A stretch of 64,000 nt of DNA from Pseudomonadota bacterium (lineage in GTDB: Bacteria; Pseudomonadota; Alphaproteobacteria; Rhizobiales; Xanthobacteraceae), in contig JAEYAU010000261.1 in the NCBI GenBank assembly GCA_023404705.1, positions 1 to 64,000 of the forward strand, in the 5' to 3' direction. Positions 40,187 through 49,249 of this stretch are shown in pieces (positions within the stretch are counted from its first letter, which is position 1; every line of letters starts with the position of its first letter). Below the pieces are notes generated by a model. The model did not search any database and was not told where the DNA came from. It was given only the letters and a program-made list of their open reading frames with translations. The translations under genes and the position numbers were made by a program.

Positions 40187-42667
40187 TCAATCGTCGTGGT
40201 CAGGCCACACTTTGCCATGCGGGCTGCTCACCAATGTCACGCTTGTGATCAGACCGGAGGAAGGCGATCGGTCCTGTGAAGCCGCGGCATCTCGGCGGCT
40301 AGCTAAAAAGGCACACCACATCACGACAGGGAGCAACACGAGGCTGGCGAGACGGCGCGACAGCAATGAGCTCTGAGCCCACGAACGCATGCGGTCAAAC
40401 AGACGCATTGCACGAACAGCGACTTCGGAACCGGTGCAGTATATCTTGAGCTGCGAAAGTTCGTTCCCGTGCGGGAAAGTGGAGAGCGCTTCCGGCGCCT
40501 CTGCCGCGCCTGCAACGCTCCAAAGCGGACACCAGCCGACGATCGTGCTGTCCGGCTGCATTGAAGGCGTGATCGCCGCCACGACGTGGTTAAACGCCGG
40601 CAGCTCGGCGGGTGTGAGTTCGCATAGACACAAACTGAATTGAGGTTCACCCTCTCTCCTTTCAGAAAAGAGGCCTGCGAGCGCATCAGCCAATGAAGCT
40701 CGAACGTGTTTGTCTGTCACGCGGGCGGCCAGGGTAGCCGTGATTCCCGACTGCGCATTGATCAGCAGCGCACCAGATGGTTCGGCTTTGCGCACACCAT
40801 CAACGATTTGCAAAAGGGGGCGTATCAGTGGCCCGTACGGGTGAAATCGGCTGACATAGGGAAGGTCGCCGAGAACGTTCTTGTCGATAAACTGCGCCAC
40901 TTGGCTGGGGAGAACCGAAATGTTCTGACCTGAAGACCCGAATATCGGTAAGCGCGGCACAGCGGAGGTAACGGGGGGCTGAGGCGATGAGTTAGGCGCC
41001 CACTCGTCGAATGCAGTAGGAGGAAGCGGAGCCGGCAAGAGGGAACGGTACTCGGCGTCGAGGCCTACGCGCGCTTTATCGAATTGCAAATCCAGCTCAC
41101 GCAAGCGCCTTTCGAAGTAGTCAGTGACACCGAGCTCAAGCTGCTCTAATCGCCAATGCTTCGCCAACTCGTCCTTCAACTGGTATTTTAATCTGTAGTC
41201 CAAGCCTGCCAGCACGTCCGAGTAGTAACCACGTGCATACGCATGCGGTGTCATTGAACTTTCTGATCTGCCTTGAGCCATTTGCTTGAATTCAACATTC
41301 AAGTAGCTCGAGGAAGGCGGCACGGGCGATTCCGCAGACGCCAGCTCAGAGACGATTGACTGCCAGGTTTCGCGATGCGTGGAATGTCCGGCCGATCGAG
41401 CCTCGGCTATGGCATCCAGAGCGGACCTTAAATTGAGTCTCAGGACCTCACCTTGCCGAGCGTAGGATTTCTGCAGCCCGTCAAGTTGCCACCAAGCCTT
41501 GTCGAGCTCCGACGACCACGGGGGCGGCTGCTCGAATTCGGTCGTCGAGCCTAGCCTTCTTGAAAGAAACTGATGCCGTGTCTGAATAAATCTGTATCGA
41601 TGGTAAGCCCACTGAGGATGATCGGCGTGAGATGGCAGAGTCAGAGGCGCATAAGACAGCACCTCATCCTTATAGGCTGCCAGCTTATTGCGGTGCTCAG
41701 TGATATCGGGCGGGATTTCCTTGGCGTGCAGCGTTAGCGGATAGACTGCGAAGTCCTTCTGATAGGGCGTCACCCATAGCCGCATTGTCTCGCCGATTTT
41801 CTTGGGAGGTAGCCAGCCCACTACGATTTGATCTCGCGCAACCTCACTGCTGCGTAGCTCGAGCATGAGAAATTCGTCAGAATCACCGAGAACGCAAACT
41901 TCGGCACTCGGGCAGAGCTCTCTAATTAGCCCGAAATCCCAAAACGAGTTGGGCTCCTGTAGGTGGCGCTCCGGCCTCATGCCGACAATCGCGATCGGCA
42001 TCTGATGGCCGATCAAAGTATCCTCGTCGACACGCCAGTAAAATTGGTCCATGTATCGTAGGCTGAACCGTGAATAGTTCACCGTCTTGCCGCGGACCGT
42101 ATTGTGCTGGGATTGCAAGATCAATTTCGCAAGAGCCCGCGAAGGAACGTTGATGCTACACGTCATTGGATCGAAGTGCCGAAGGAGCGCGGGCGTAGCC
42201 GCCTTCGCATCAACGCAATAGCTGGGCGATGCAACGAGGCGCGCTCCTTCCGAGAGGTGCCAGAATAGGCGTCGCCAGCTACCGTCCGCAAGGACGAAGT
42301 CAGCATTCAAGAAAATCAGCCATGCGTCCGTAACCGAAGGGCCGAGATCGGCAAAGCCGCGGTGCAGGGCGTAAGTGAGTGCTATGCCGTACTGATCAGG
42401 GCTCGTGATAAGATCGTCCAGACTGATGAGGCGAAGAGGGCAAATCTCGCGAATACGGACGACTGCCGGCGCTGCCAGTACTGTGGAGAAGAAGGCTTCC
42501 TCGGTCACGATCACGAACTCGCACGGTGCAACCGACGCGAGATAGGGAAGGTTGCCGGGAGCTAATGTCGCCGGCAAGGTTATGGAAAGAAGTTCGTTCA
42601 CGTATCTCTCGCCCCACGCGTAGGAAATGATACGTGTCGGCAAGGCGAGCTGATCGCGCTTCTTCAT
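40187..42667 (-). CDS. Large glycan-cluster protein of unknown function, paralogue 2
   Basis: The 826-residue product from ATG 42,667 (MKKRDQLALPTRIISYAWGE) shares the first half with the downstream protein: FVIVTEEAFFSTV, HRGFADLG, WLIFLNADFVLADGSWRRL, MDQFYWRVDEDTLIGHQMP, GDSDEFLMLELR. It differs by an inserted stretch of about 200 residues, partly coiled-coil (residues about 370-560). The second domain (GALLINAQSGITATLAARV; FSLCLCELTPAELPAF) and a C-terminal membrane helix (LASLVLLPVVMWCAFLA) follow. The LNADF block looks like a glycosyltransferase acidic motif. The call stays general. Confidence 0.7.
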   Translation of the reverse strand: MKKRDQLALPTRIISYAWGERYVNELLSITLPATLAPGNLPYLASVAPCEFVIVTEEAFFSTVLAAPAVVRIREICPLRLISLDDLITSPDQYGIALTYALHRGFADLGPSVTDAWLIFLNADFVLADGSWRRLFWHLSEGARLVASPSYCVDAKAATPALLRHFDPMTCSINVPSRALAKLILQSQHNTVRGKTVNYSRFSLRYMDQFYWRVDEDTLIGHQMPIAIVGMRPERHLQEPNSFWDFGLIRELCPSAEVCVLGDSDEFLMLELRSSEVARDQIVVGWLPPKKIGETMRLWVTPYQKDFAVYPLTLHAKEIPPDITEHRNKLAAYKDEVLSYAPLTLPSHADHPQWAYHRYRFIQTRHQFLSRRLGSTTEFEQPPPWSSELDKAWWQLDGLQKSYARQGEVLRLNLRSALDAIAEARSAGHSTHRETWQSIVSELASAESPVPPSSSYLNVEFKQMAQGRSESSMTPHAYARGYYSDVLAGLDYRLKYQLKDELAKHWRLEQLELGVTDYFERRLRELDLQFDKARVGLDAEYRSLLPAPLPPTAFDEWAPNSSPQPPVTSAVPRLPIFGSSGQNISVLPSQVAQFIDKNVLGDLPYVSRFHPYGPLIRPLLQIVDGVRKAEPSGALLINAQSGITATLAARVTDKHVRASLADALAGLFSERREGEPQFSLCLCELTPAELPAFNHVVAAITPSMQPDSTIVGWCPLWSVAGAAEAPEALSTFPHGNELSQLKIYCTGSEVAVRAMRLFDRMRSWAQSSLLSRRLASLVLLPVVMWCAFLASRRDAAASQDRSPSSGLITSVTLVSSPHGKVWPDHDD

Positions 42668-42806
42668 GACAGACCTAGGGCGATCGTGCCGTCCGGCGAC
42701 AGGAGCTCGCGGGACATTCGCTCGCCCTCGCCACGATAGCCTTGAGCCCAAGGGAATGCCGGACGTCGGAAAGTCAGGGTGAGTGCGGTAGTACTCGCGG
42801 CATTGG

Positions 42807-43868
42807 TCAAGTATCTTTCCCCCAAGGCATGAGCCGCCGACGCAGGCGGCGGGTCAGCTCAGCCAAAAGATAGCGGCCGGGAACCCAGCTGAGCTCCGGC
42901 GAGGCCGATGGCGGTTTGGCAAGTTCCGCTGCCGGCATGCCGTAGCGCATCTGATCAAGACGATACTTTGTTGTGGCGAGCTCGTGCTTCAACCCATCGA
43001 TCTGCCCTTTGTAAGAATCGATCCAGTTATTCAGCCCTCTGATTTCGGTGAGGTAGTGATCAGCGAGGACGGAATCCTTCGTGAGATATTTGACTCGCTT
43101 GCTGTCTAGGACGTCGCCATCGATGACCATTTGATACCTATTCCGCACATCGTCCGGGGTCATGTCCTCATAGATCTCCTGGAATGGAACGCAGAACTCC
43201 TTATCGTACATCTTGCGATGGACGGCGACCAACAGATGGGTGGTCTTCGCGTTGAGGGTCAGGTACTCGAGAAGAATGGGATCCCAAGGAATGAAGCTTG
43301 CAAGCTGCCAGTCAGGACCGACCCAGATTCCCAATGTCTCATATGAATTATAGCGGGCAAGGGCCTCGAAGAAGTTCGGTTGATAGTTGAAGAATCCATG
43401 CTCCAAATGGACCGTGAACGGGACCGCATGAATCAGCACACCTCCCGGCCGTGCGAATTCATGCATCGCTTTAAAGACGTTCAGCTGATTGAGAATGTGC
43501 TCCGACGTTCCATGATTTGTGACCAACCCGTACTTGGCCTTGTGCTCCGCGGGTACGACGTCGAAGTTCAGATCCATGACCAACGATCCGAACCTGCCGT
43601 CGACGTCGACACAGTGGTACTGAATGCCCAACGCCTCATAGAGATGGCGCGCGGGTAATTGACTGGCATTCGTCGTGTTGAGAAGAGCTGGATCAACCTC
43701 ATTTCGCCCGAAGGCGCGACAAAGGCCGCGCACGAGATTCTTCTGCGGACACCAGAAGTCCTGGGATCCGAGCTCCATCACCTCGGTGATGCCTTCAAAT
43801 GCTCCCTGCAGTTTCAGTTGACGATAGAGCTCTATGACGGGAGGCCCGAGTCCCATATTTGAAGTCAC
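42807..43868 (-). CDS. Class I SAM methyltransferase-like protein
   Basis: The 353-residue protein has ITEVMELGSQDFWCPQ (SAM-loop-like), YHCVDVDGRFGSLVMDLN, YGLVTNHGTSEHILNQ and LIHAVPFTVHLEHGFFNY, the pattern of a class I methyltransferase acting in surface-sugar pathways. The C-terminal third is a coiled coil followed by a basic tail (RRLRRRLMPW). It starts with ATG 43,868 (MTSNMGLGPP), or the internal ATG four codons later. Substrate unknown. It is divergent from the GT2 gene to its right. Confidence 0.75.
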   Translation of the reverse strand: MTSNMGLGPPVIELYRQLKLQGAFEGITEVMELGSQDFWCPQKNLVRGLCRAFGRNEVDPALLNTTNASQLPARHLYEALGIQYHCVDVDGRFGSLVMDLNFDVVPAEHKAKYGLVTNHGTSEHILNQLNVFKAMHEFARPGGVLIHAVPFTVHLEHGFFNYQPNFFEALARYNSYETLGIWVGPDWQLASFIPWDPILLEYLTLNAKTTHLLVAVHRKMYDKEFCVPFQEIYEDMTPDDVRNRYQMVIDGDVLDSKRVKYLTKDSVLADHYLTEIRGLNNWIDSYKGQIDGLKHELATTKYRLDQMRYGMPAAELAKPPSASPELSWVPGRYLLAELTRRLRRRLMPWGKDT

Positions 43869-44264
43869 CCCTGCTGTCGGCCGCTCACGACCTCAACTGT
43901 GGACACGCTATCGCTAGCATGTCGTTCTTGAGCAAGGATGCGGCTTTCAGGTGAGACACGCAAGATGGGCGATGAGTCATCCGCAAGTACCCGGCGCATT
44001 CCCTTGAGGCTCCCTCAAGGACAACGTCGACGGCGTAACCGGTCGGTTAGGGAACTAGTCTCGTTGTCTGACCGATGCAACCGGTTCTGCGGACGAACGG
44101 CGCGACCTGTCGTACGAATCTGGAGGATTCGGAAAAGTGCAGCTTCCCTGGAAAGGCTCGCGGCACAGACGGATGCTGGCCAAGGGATGCTGGCACGTGG
44201 TAAGCGATGTCGATCCACAACTTCGTAAGGTCGAGCTTCCGGAGAGGAGGGAACGATCGATACC
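43869..44264. other. Divergent intergenic region with a small hairpin
   Basis: These 396 bases hold the promoters of the leftward methyltransferase and the rightward GT2 gene. A perfect 8-bp hairpin, CCTTGAGG-CTC-CCTCAAGG, lies at 44,002-44,020. The stretch 44,240-44,250 (GGAGAGGAGGG) is the ribosome site for the next gene. Frames within have no recognisable product. Confidence 0.5.
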
Positions 44265-45218
44265 TTGCCACTATCCCGGCCTGTCGCCATGACTCCGGAA
44301 GGAGCCGGGACGGAGGGCGGACTCCACGTGTCTGTGGTCATTCCGGTCTACAATGAAGAGTCGGTTCTGTTCGAGATGGCGGAGCAGATGGCGCCACATC
44401 TCGATGAGATTACCGGCCCGGGCGGCTGGCAGTTCGTGCTAATCGACAATGGGAGCACCGATCGATCGCCGGCAATCTGCGAGCGCATCGTACGACGTTG
44501 GCCGACGTCGCGATTGGTTCGACTGAAGATGCCGAACTATGGAGAGGCGCTCCATCAGGGCTTGATGCAAGCGGCAGGTCCCTGGGTTTTCATTGTCAAT
44601 GTGGACTTCTGGGACTCCGCTTTCATGCGGTGGTGCTATCGCCTTCGCGGCGCCTACGATTTGGTGATCGGATCGAAGCGCGCCGACATGGCTCTGAACC
44701 GTCAGAGCAAGTATCGAAGAATTCTGAGCTGGGGACTCAACACCATCCTTCAGGGCATTTTCGGCTTTGCGGGATCGGATACCCACGGGCAGAAGTTCCT
44801 TCATCTTCCGACGCTGCGGCCGATTCTCCAGCATTGCATCATGCGGCGCGGGCAGTACGATACCGAGTTCACGTTGCGGGCGGCTCGCGCGCAGTTGTGG
44901 CTCGCCGAGGTTCCGGTGCCGATCGTTGAATTGAGGAGGCCGCGCAACCTCCTTCTGCACAAGATCGGTCGCAATCTCGTTGACATCCTGCGTCTGCGTC
45001 GCGTCATGCGGAAAGTCCCGCTACGCGCCGCCGCGCGTTATCACCGCTGGGCGCGCGAGGATGTGGAGGCCCTGGACTCGGCGCGGACTTTGCTGATCGA
45101 GGAGCTCGGCAGGATGCATCGCACCGATCCCGGCCAGTTGAAGCGGCAGCGCGGCACATCGAGCGCGGTCACACCGCCTCATCGGTTTCGCGATTCGGCT
45201 TCGGGCCAGATGGATTGA
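44265..45218 (+). CDS. Glycosyltransferase family 2 protein
   Basis: The 317-residue protein has the GT2/DPM-like start VSVVIPVYNEESVLFEMAEQM, then FVLIDNGSTDRSP, LKMPNYGEALHQGL, and IVNVDFWD (the acidic metal-binding motif). A membrane-associated stretch follows (LSWGLNTILQGIFGFAG) with YDTEFTLRAARA. It transfers a sugar from an activated donor to a lipid or growing glycan. TTG 44,265 is the likely start, about 13 nt after GGAGG; ATG 44,289 is possible. The last 4 nt overlap the flippase gene start (TTGA). Confidence 0.9.
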   Translation: MPLSRPVAMTPEGAGTEGGLHVSVVIPVYNEESVLFEMAEQMAPHLDEITGPGGWQFVLIDNGSTDRSPAICERIVRRWPTSRLVRLKMPNYGEALHQGLMQAAGPWVFIVNVDFWDSAFMRWCYRLRGAYDLVIGSKRADMALNRQSKYRRILSWGLNTILQGIFGFAGSDTHGQKFLHLPTLRPILQHCIMRRGQYDTEFTLRAARAQLWLAEVPVPIVELRRPRNLLLHKIGRNLVDILRLRRVMRKVPLRAAARYHRWAREDVEALDSARTLLIEELGRMHRTDPGQLKRQRGTSSAVTPPHRFRDSASGQMD

Positions 45219-46513
45219 GCGTGCGCAGCGAACCGGCGGAATCGCCAGCTTCCCGGTCGGCACGCAGTCAGCGGCTGGGCCCCATGCAACAGTCGGTCGT
45301 CCGGCGCTCGTTGTGGGTGACCGCGATATTCATTGGCGGCCACCTGTTTCATTTCGCGCTATTGTGGCTCGCCAATCGCCTGCTCGATCCCGGCGTCTTC
45401 GGCCGCCTATACACGGCCATGTCCTTGCTGAACGTGCTCCTCACTCCTGCAACAGCGCTGTCCTTCGTGCTTGCGCAGCATTTCAGCAGGGTGTGCGCCG
45501 GCGGGGGCCGTGTCGCGGTCGTTGCCGAACTCCAGGTGCTGTTTCGGCGCCATTTCGGCGGCGGGCTGATTCTCGTTATTCTTTGCTCGGCCCTGTTCAT
45601 TCTCTTGGGCTCTCTCATCGGCGCGGACGCGTTTCTGCTCCTGGTTCTCGTGCCGGCAGTGGCATTCTCCTTTTACCTGTTCGAGATGGGGCGGGCAGCC
45701 CTGCAGGGGATGCTCGCCTTCGCGGCCTACAGCATCGCCTGGATCGGCTGGCGCGCGGGTCAGTTTGTCCTCGGGCTCCTGGCCATTCTGCTGATCGGTA
45801 CGGCCTGGTCGGTTTTAGGCGGTATGCTCGCCGCAACAAGTCTTGCGACTGTGCTCCTCATCCTGCTTGCGACGCGCCGGTATGGTGCAAATTCCCCGAT
45901 GGAGACAGCATCGGCGGCATCACCGCCCCCGTTCCGAGTCATGTCGGCGGCGCCTTTCGCCGTGCAATATGGGCTTCTGGTGTTGACCAACAACATCGAC
46001 GTGCTGTTGGCTTATTTCGTGTTGAGCAAGGCGGAGCTCGGCGCCTACGCGGCGTCCTCCTTTCTTCCCAAAGCCATCGTCACCGCCACGCTTCCGGTCA
46101 GCCAGGTGATGTTGCCGGTGATGAGTCAGGTGGCCGGGGACAAGCTGCGACACGTGGCGATAGGCAAGTCGCTGGCTTTGTGCGCGGTGCTGGGTGTGGC
46201 GCCGACAGCGGTGTTCTGGCTCGCCGGAGAGCTGGTCTGTGACGCCCGATTCGGGGTGCGCTTCTGCTCGCCCACGCTTCTGACAATTCTCGCATTAGCC
46301 GCAATTCCGCTCGGAATGCTGCGCGTGCTCGTGATTGCCGGCCTGCAATTGCCGGCCCGAGGAGCAATCATCCTCTCGGCCTGCGCGCTCGCCGGAACCG
46401 CTCTGATCATCCTGTCCTCGGTGAGCTCGCCGCGCGATCTTGCGGTCGCCTATGCCGCGTCCACTTGGACGTTCCTGTTGATCTATGGAGCGGCCGCCAT
46501 GGTCAGGCGATAG
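45215..46513 (+). CDS. Wzx-like oligosaccharide flippase/polysaccharide transporter
   Basis: The 432-residue protein has about twelve membrane helices (WVTAIFIGGHLFHFALLWLA; LFILLGSLIGADAFLLLVLV; FVLGLLAILLIGTAW; SLALCAVLGVAPTAVFWLAG; and others), fitting the MATE/Wzx-type fold that moves lipid-linked sugars across the inner membrane. The start is TTG 45,215, overlapping the GT2 stop; GTG 45,221 and ATG 45,284 are alternatives. The exact substrate cannot be read. It coexists with an ABC exporter in the same region, which may handle a different glycan. Confidence 0.85.
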   Translation: MSVRSEPAESPASRSARSQRLGPMQQSVVRRSLWVTAIFIGGHLFHFALLWLANRLLDPGVFGRLYTAMSLLNVLLTPATALSFVLAQHFSRVCAGGGRVAVVAELQVLFRRHFGGGLILVILCSALFILLGSLIGADAFLLLVLVPAVAFSFYLFEMGRAALQGMLAFAAYSIAWIGWRAGQFVLGLLAILLIGTAWSVLGGMLAATSLATVLLILLATRRYGANSPMETASAASPPPFRVMSAAPFAVQYGLLVLTNNIDVLLAYFVLSKAELGAYAASSFLPKAIVTATLPVSQVMLPVMSQVAGDKLRHVAIGKSLALCAVLGVAPTAVFWLAGELVCDARFGVRFCSPTLLTILALAAIPLGMLRVLVIAGLQLPARGAIILSACALAGTALIILSSVSSPRDLAVAYAASTWTFLLIYGAAAMVRR

Positions 46514-46629
46514 ACGAGCGCGCGGCTTCTAGAGAGTCCCCCACGCGGTCGGGCACGACCAGGTTGGACGTCGACCACTCTCTTTTCCATGCTCAATGGT
46601 GCTAGATTCGCCATGCGGAAGGAGGCCTT

Positions 46630-47568
46630 ATGGCGCAGGAGACGACCAACCGTTGCTATTTCTGCGGCCAGGAAAACCTGGAGTTGGCTTTCGCCGGAGG
46701 TTACCACAAGCGAAAGAAGGACCACGGTCCGTTCGATCTTTATCAGTGCTGCAACTGCGGATCTGCCGTAACTTATCCTCTGCCGTCCCCCGCTGTACTC
46801 GCCAGCTACTACGCCACCGTGACCACCCATGGACTTTCGCATGCGGCTCGCGACGTCTTCACGGCGGATCCGGAGGCGGGGTGGCACGAGGCCTGTGCGC
46901 GCCGGCTCATCGCCCTCGCAGCCGAGAAGCGCGTCGAATCTATCACCTGGATCGACGTCGGCGCCGGCGGCGGCGAAGTCGCGTCGCGCCTTGCCGCCCA
47001 ATTTCCGGCCTCGAGAGGCATTGCGGTGGACATTCACGATCGGCCTGCGTCGTTGCATGCCTCGGTCGAATGGCGCCGCATCGACATCGGCGACGAGAAT
47101 TGGGCCAGCCGCATGGGCATGGCAGATCTCGTCTTCGCCGTGGGCGTCTGGGAGCACGTGCGGCGGCCCGACCTGTTCGCCCGCGCCATGATCTCTCTGC
47201 TGAATGCTGGTGGCTCGATCTACATGATGACGCCGAACTTCGGCAGCATTGCCCGACGGCTGCTCGGGGCGAAGTGGCCGTATTACGCACCCGGCGAGCA
47301 CATCTGCATGCCTAGTCTGCAAGGCGCACGACATTGCCTTGCGCGCGAGTTCGCGGCGGTTCACGACGCCACGGGGACCCCGCGCATTTCCGCGCGGCCG
47401 ATCATGCTTCCCTATAGTCCCCAACTTCTCGCTGTTCGATTCGGGATGCCGCAACTCGGTCGCGCGCTGCCGCAGCGTCCACGCATCCGTCTTCCACCCG
47501 GCGCCATGGAATGCGTGCTCGAGTGGCCAGAGACGAAACGAGCGGGTTTCGGGGTGGCAGGCTCTTGA
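46630..47568 (+). CDS. Class I SAM methyltransferase with N-terminal zinc ribbon
   Basis: The 312-residue protein begins with a four-cysteine zinc ribbon (NRCYFCGQE ... LYQCCNCGSAV), followed by a SAM methyltransferase domain with WIDVGAGGGEVASRLA, IAVDIHDRP, and LVFAVGVWEHVRRPDLF. This zinc-ribbon-plus-methyltransferase form is common in sugar C- or O-methyltransferase genes of O-antigen clusters. Its TGA overlaps the TTG start of the next gene, giving coupling. Confidence 0.88.
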   Translation: MAQETTNRCYFCGQENLELAFAGGYHKRKKDHGPFDLYQCCNCGSAVTYPLPSPAVLASYYATVTTHGLSHAARDVFTADPEAGWHEACARRLIALAAEKRVESITWIDVGAGGGEVASRLAAQFPASRGIAVDIHDRPASLHASVEWRRIDIGDENWASRMGMADLVFAVGVWEHVRRPDLFARAMISLLNAGGSIYMMTPNFGSIARRLLGAKWPYYAPGEHICMPSLQGARHCLAREFAAVHDATGTPRISARPIMLPYSPQLLAVRFGMPQLGRALPQRPRIRLPPGAMECVLEWPETKRAGFGVAGS

Positions 47569-49232
47569 CCACATTCGAGCCCGCCAGCACGCGTGTCGCG
47601 AAGGCAATTCACGCACCTCGGCGTATTCATGCGATCCTGTCGGTGTTTGCCCTCTGCCTTGTGCTCGTCACGGCGGCCGATGGAGTGGTGCGCGGTCTCG
47701 ATGCGAAGTTTCCCGCGCTCTATCGGCATTCCGCGTCGCTTGGCATCGCCATCTCGCAGGTCGCGCACGGGACCTCGGGCTTTGTCGGCCTGACGGAGGT
47801 TGCGCAAGCCTTGGAGAGAGGCGGGATCGCGTTGATTCCGAACGAGCCAACGCGGCTTCTCGATCTTGCCCGCAATCCGAAGCTGGCCGATGAGGCTCTG
47901 CGATCCGCGGCAGAACTCCAGGTGCTCGACCGTACGCAGACTTTCGTTCTGCACGGCAACGAAACCGGAATGATCGACTTCTATGCCCTGGCTCTGCGTC
48001 TCTTCGGATATCATGTGCAAGGCTTCTACTGGCTGTTCTTTGCCTTGCTCGCGACTCTCACGGTGTGCTTCGTCGTGTCGTTCCGCGACCGGCCCGTTCT
48101 CATCGTTCCCTGCCTGCTGTGGCTGCTCCTGCTGTTGGTCGCAGTCCACGAGCTGGATCCGGCCGACATCGGCGCTGGCGCCGGCACGCCGGCGAGTGCG
48201 CGTTTTCTTCCCATGTTGTCCATCCTCGCCGTCATTTTCGTAACCACCTTGGCAATCTCCGGCAACTCCGTGTCGGCGCGCGATCTTGCAACGACGGCAC
48301 TCGCCGCGGGCGTCTTCGCCGTATGCGCGAATGCGCGCTCGTTCGCGCTGTGGCAACTCTGCGCGGTCGTCGGGCTCCTCGCCGCGGGCATCACGGCACG
48401 CGCTCTGCTCGCCGTCAGGAAATACCGATCGCATTTCGCAAATCTCGCGCTCTGGCCGCTTGCATTGTTTGTTCTGCTGGCCGTCGGCCTCATCTCCCTG
48501 CATCACGTTCGAAGGGACAACCAAGCCTATTCGGCTGCCACGCGAATTGGACATCCGTTCTGGCCCAGCTACCTGTCCGCGACCCTGCAAGCGTTCTCCT
48601 CCGAACTCCCGGAATTGGAGAGACAGTCCGGCGTCAACATCGGGACCAACCCGGACGCCTATGTTGGCGCAAGGCTGCGCGTTGAGGTCCGCAAGCGCGG
48701 TGAAACACTCGACAAATATGTCGACGCGAATGGATGGATCAATGCCGCCCGCGAGGGTCTCGCGCGGGCGATTGTCTTTGACTTGTGGAAGCGGTCGCCG
48801 CTGCGGATGCTGGAGACCTACGGCCGCGCGGTTGTTGACGCCGTCGCCCTGGTGGCCGAGAAACTCGCGTGGCTGGCGGCTTGTGTCGCGACCCTGCCAT
48901 TGGTGGCCCTCGCGGGACATCCCTTGATCTGGGCGATCTGGGGATTGTTCTTCGTGTGGCTAGGAGGAGCGAGTGCGTTGATCAACGTCCTCGCACTCGG
49001 ACTGCTTCTTCTGATGCCTGCGGCAGCGCGCCGGTGTGCGGCCGAGATGCTGCCGTCTCTTTCGCTCATCGCACTGTTCGGTATGACTACCATTCTTGTG
49101 ATGCCGGTCGTGCGGCCGGATACGATCGACTACCCGTATTTCACGTGGTTCGTCTTGCTGATGTGTCTGTGGGCAAAGCTCGACGTGATCGGGCTCGGCA
49201 AGCGGTTGCGCCGCAGGATGGGTCTTACCTGA
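47565..49232 (+). CDS. Polytopic membrane protein, paralogue A
   Basis: The 555-residue protein starts at TTG 47,565, overlapping the previous stop (TTGA), with AGG about 6 nt upstream. After one membrane helix (AILSVFALCLVLVTAA) comes a soluble domain of about 130 residues, then several helices (GFYWLFFALLATLTVCFVV; VPCLLWLLLLLVAVHEL; and more to the end). The middle shows FVLHGNETGMIDFYALALRLFG, which has a counterpart in the next gene (EILRGNELGYADFIWTAFELFG). A large-protein polymerase or lipid-linked transferase role is possible, but no family was recognised. Confidence 0.75.
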   Translation: MTTFEPASTRVAKAIHAPRRIHAILSVFALCLVLVTAADGVVRGLDAKFPALYRHSASLGIAISQVAHGTSGFVGLTEVAQALERGGIALIPNEPTRLLDLARNPKLADEALRSAAELQVLDRTQTFVLHGNETGMIDFYALALRLFGYHVQGFYWLFFALLATLTVCFVVSFRDRPVLIVPCLLWLLLLLVAVHELDPADIGAGAGTPASARFLPMLSILAVIFVTTLAISGNSVSARDLATTALAAGVFAVCANARSFALWQLCAVVGLLAAGITARALLAVRKYRSHFANLALWPLALFVLLAVGLISLHHVRRDNQAYSAATRIGHPFWPSYLSATLQAFSSELPELERQSGVNIGTNPDAYVGARLRVEVRKRGETLDKYVDANGWINAAREGLARAIVFDLWKRSPLRMLETYGRAVVDAVALVAEKLAWLAACVATLPLVALAGHPLIWAIWGLFFVWLGGASALINVLALGLLLLMPAAARRCAAEMLPSLSLIALFGMTTILVMPVVRPDTIDYPYFTWFVLLMCLWAKLDVIGLGKRLRRRMGLT

Positions 49233-49249
49233 CCGAAAGAACGGACCAG

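Noticed and set aside
43938..44228. A plus-strand frame of 96 codons in the divergent gap
   Set aside because: Arginine-rich, low-complexity translation and no ribosome site; probably chance.
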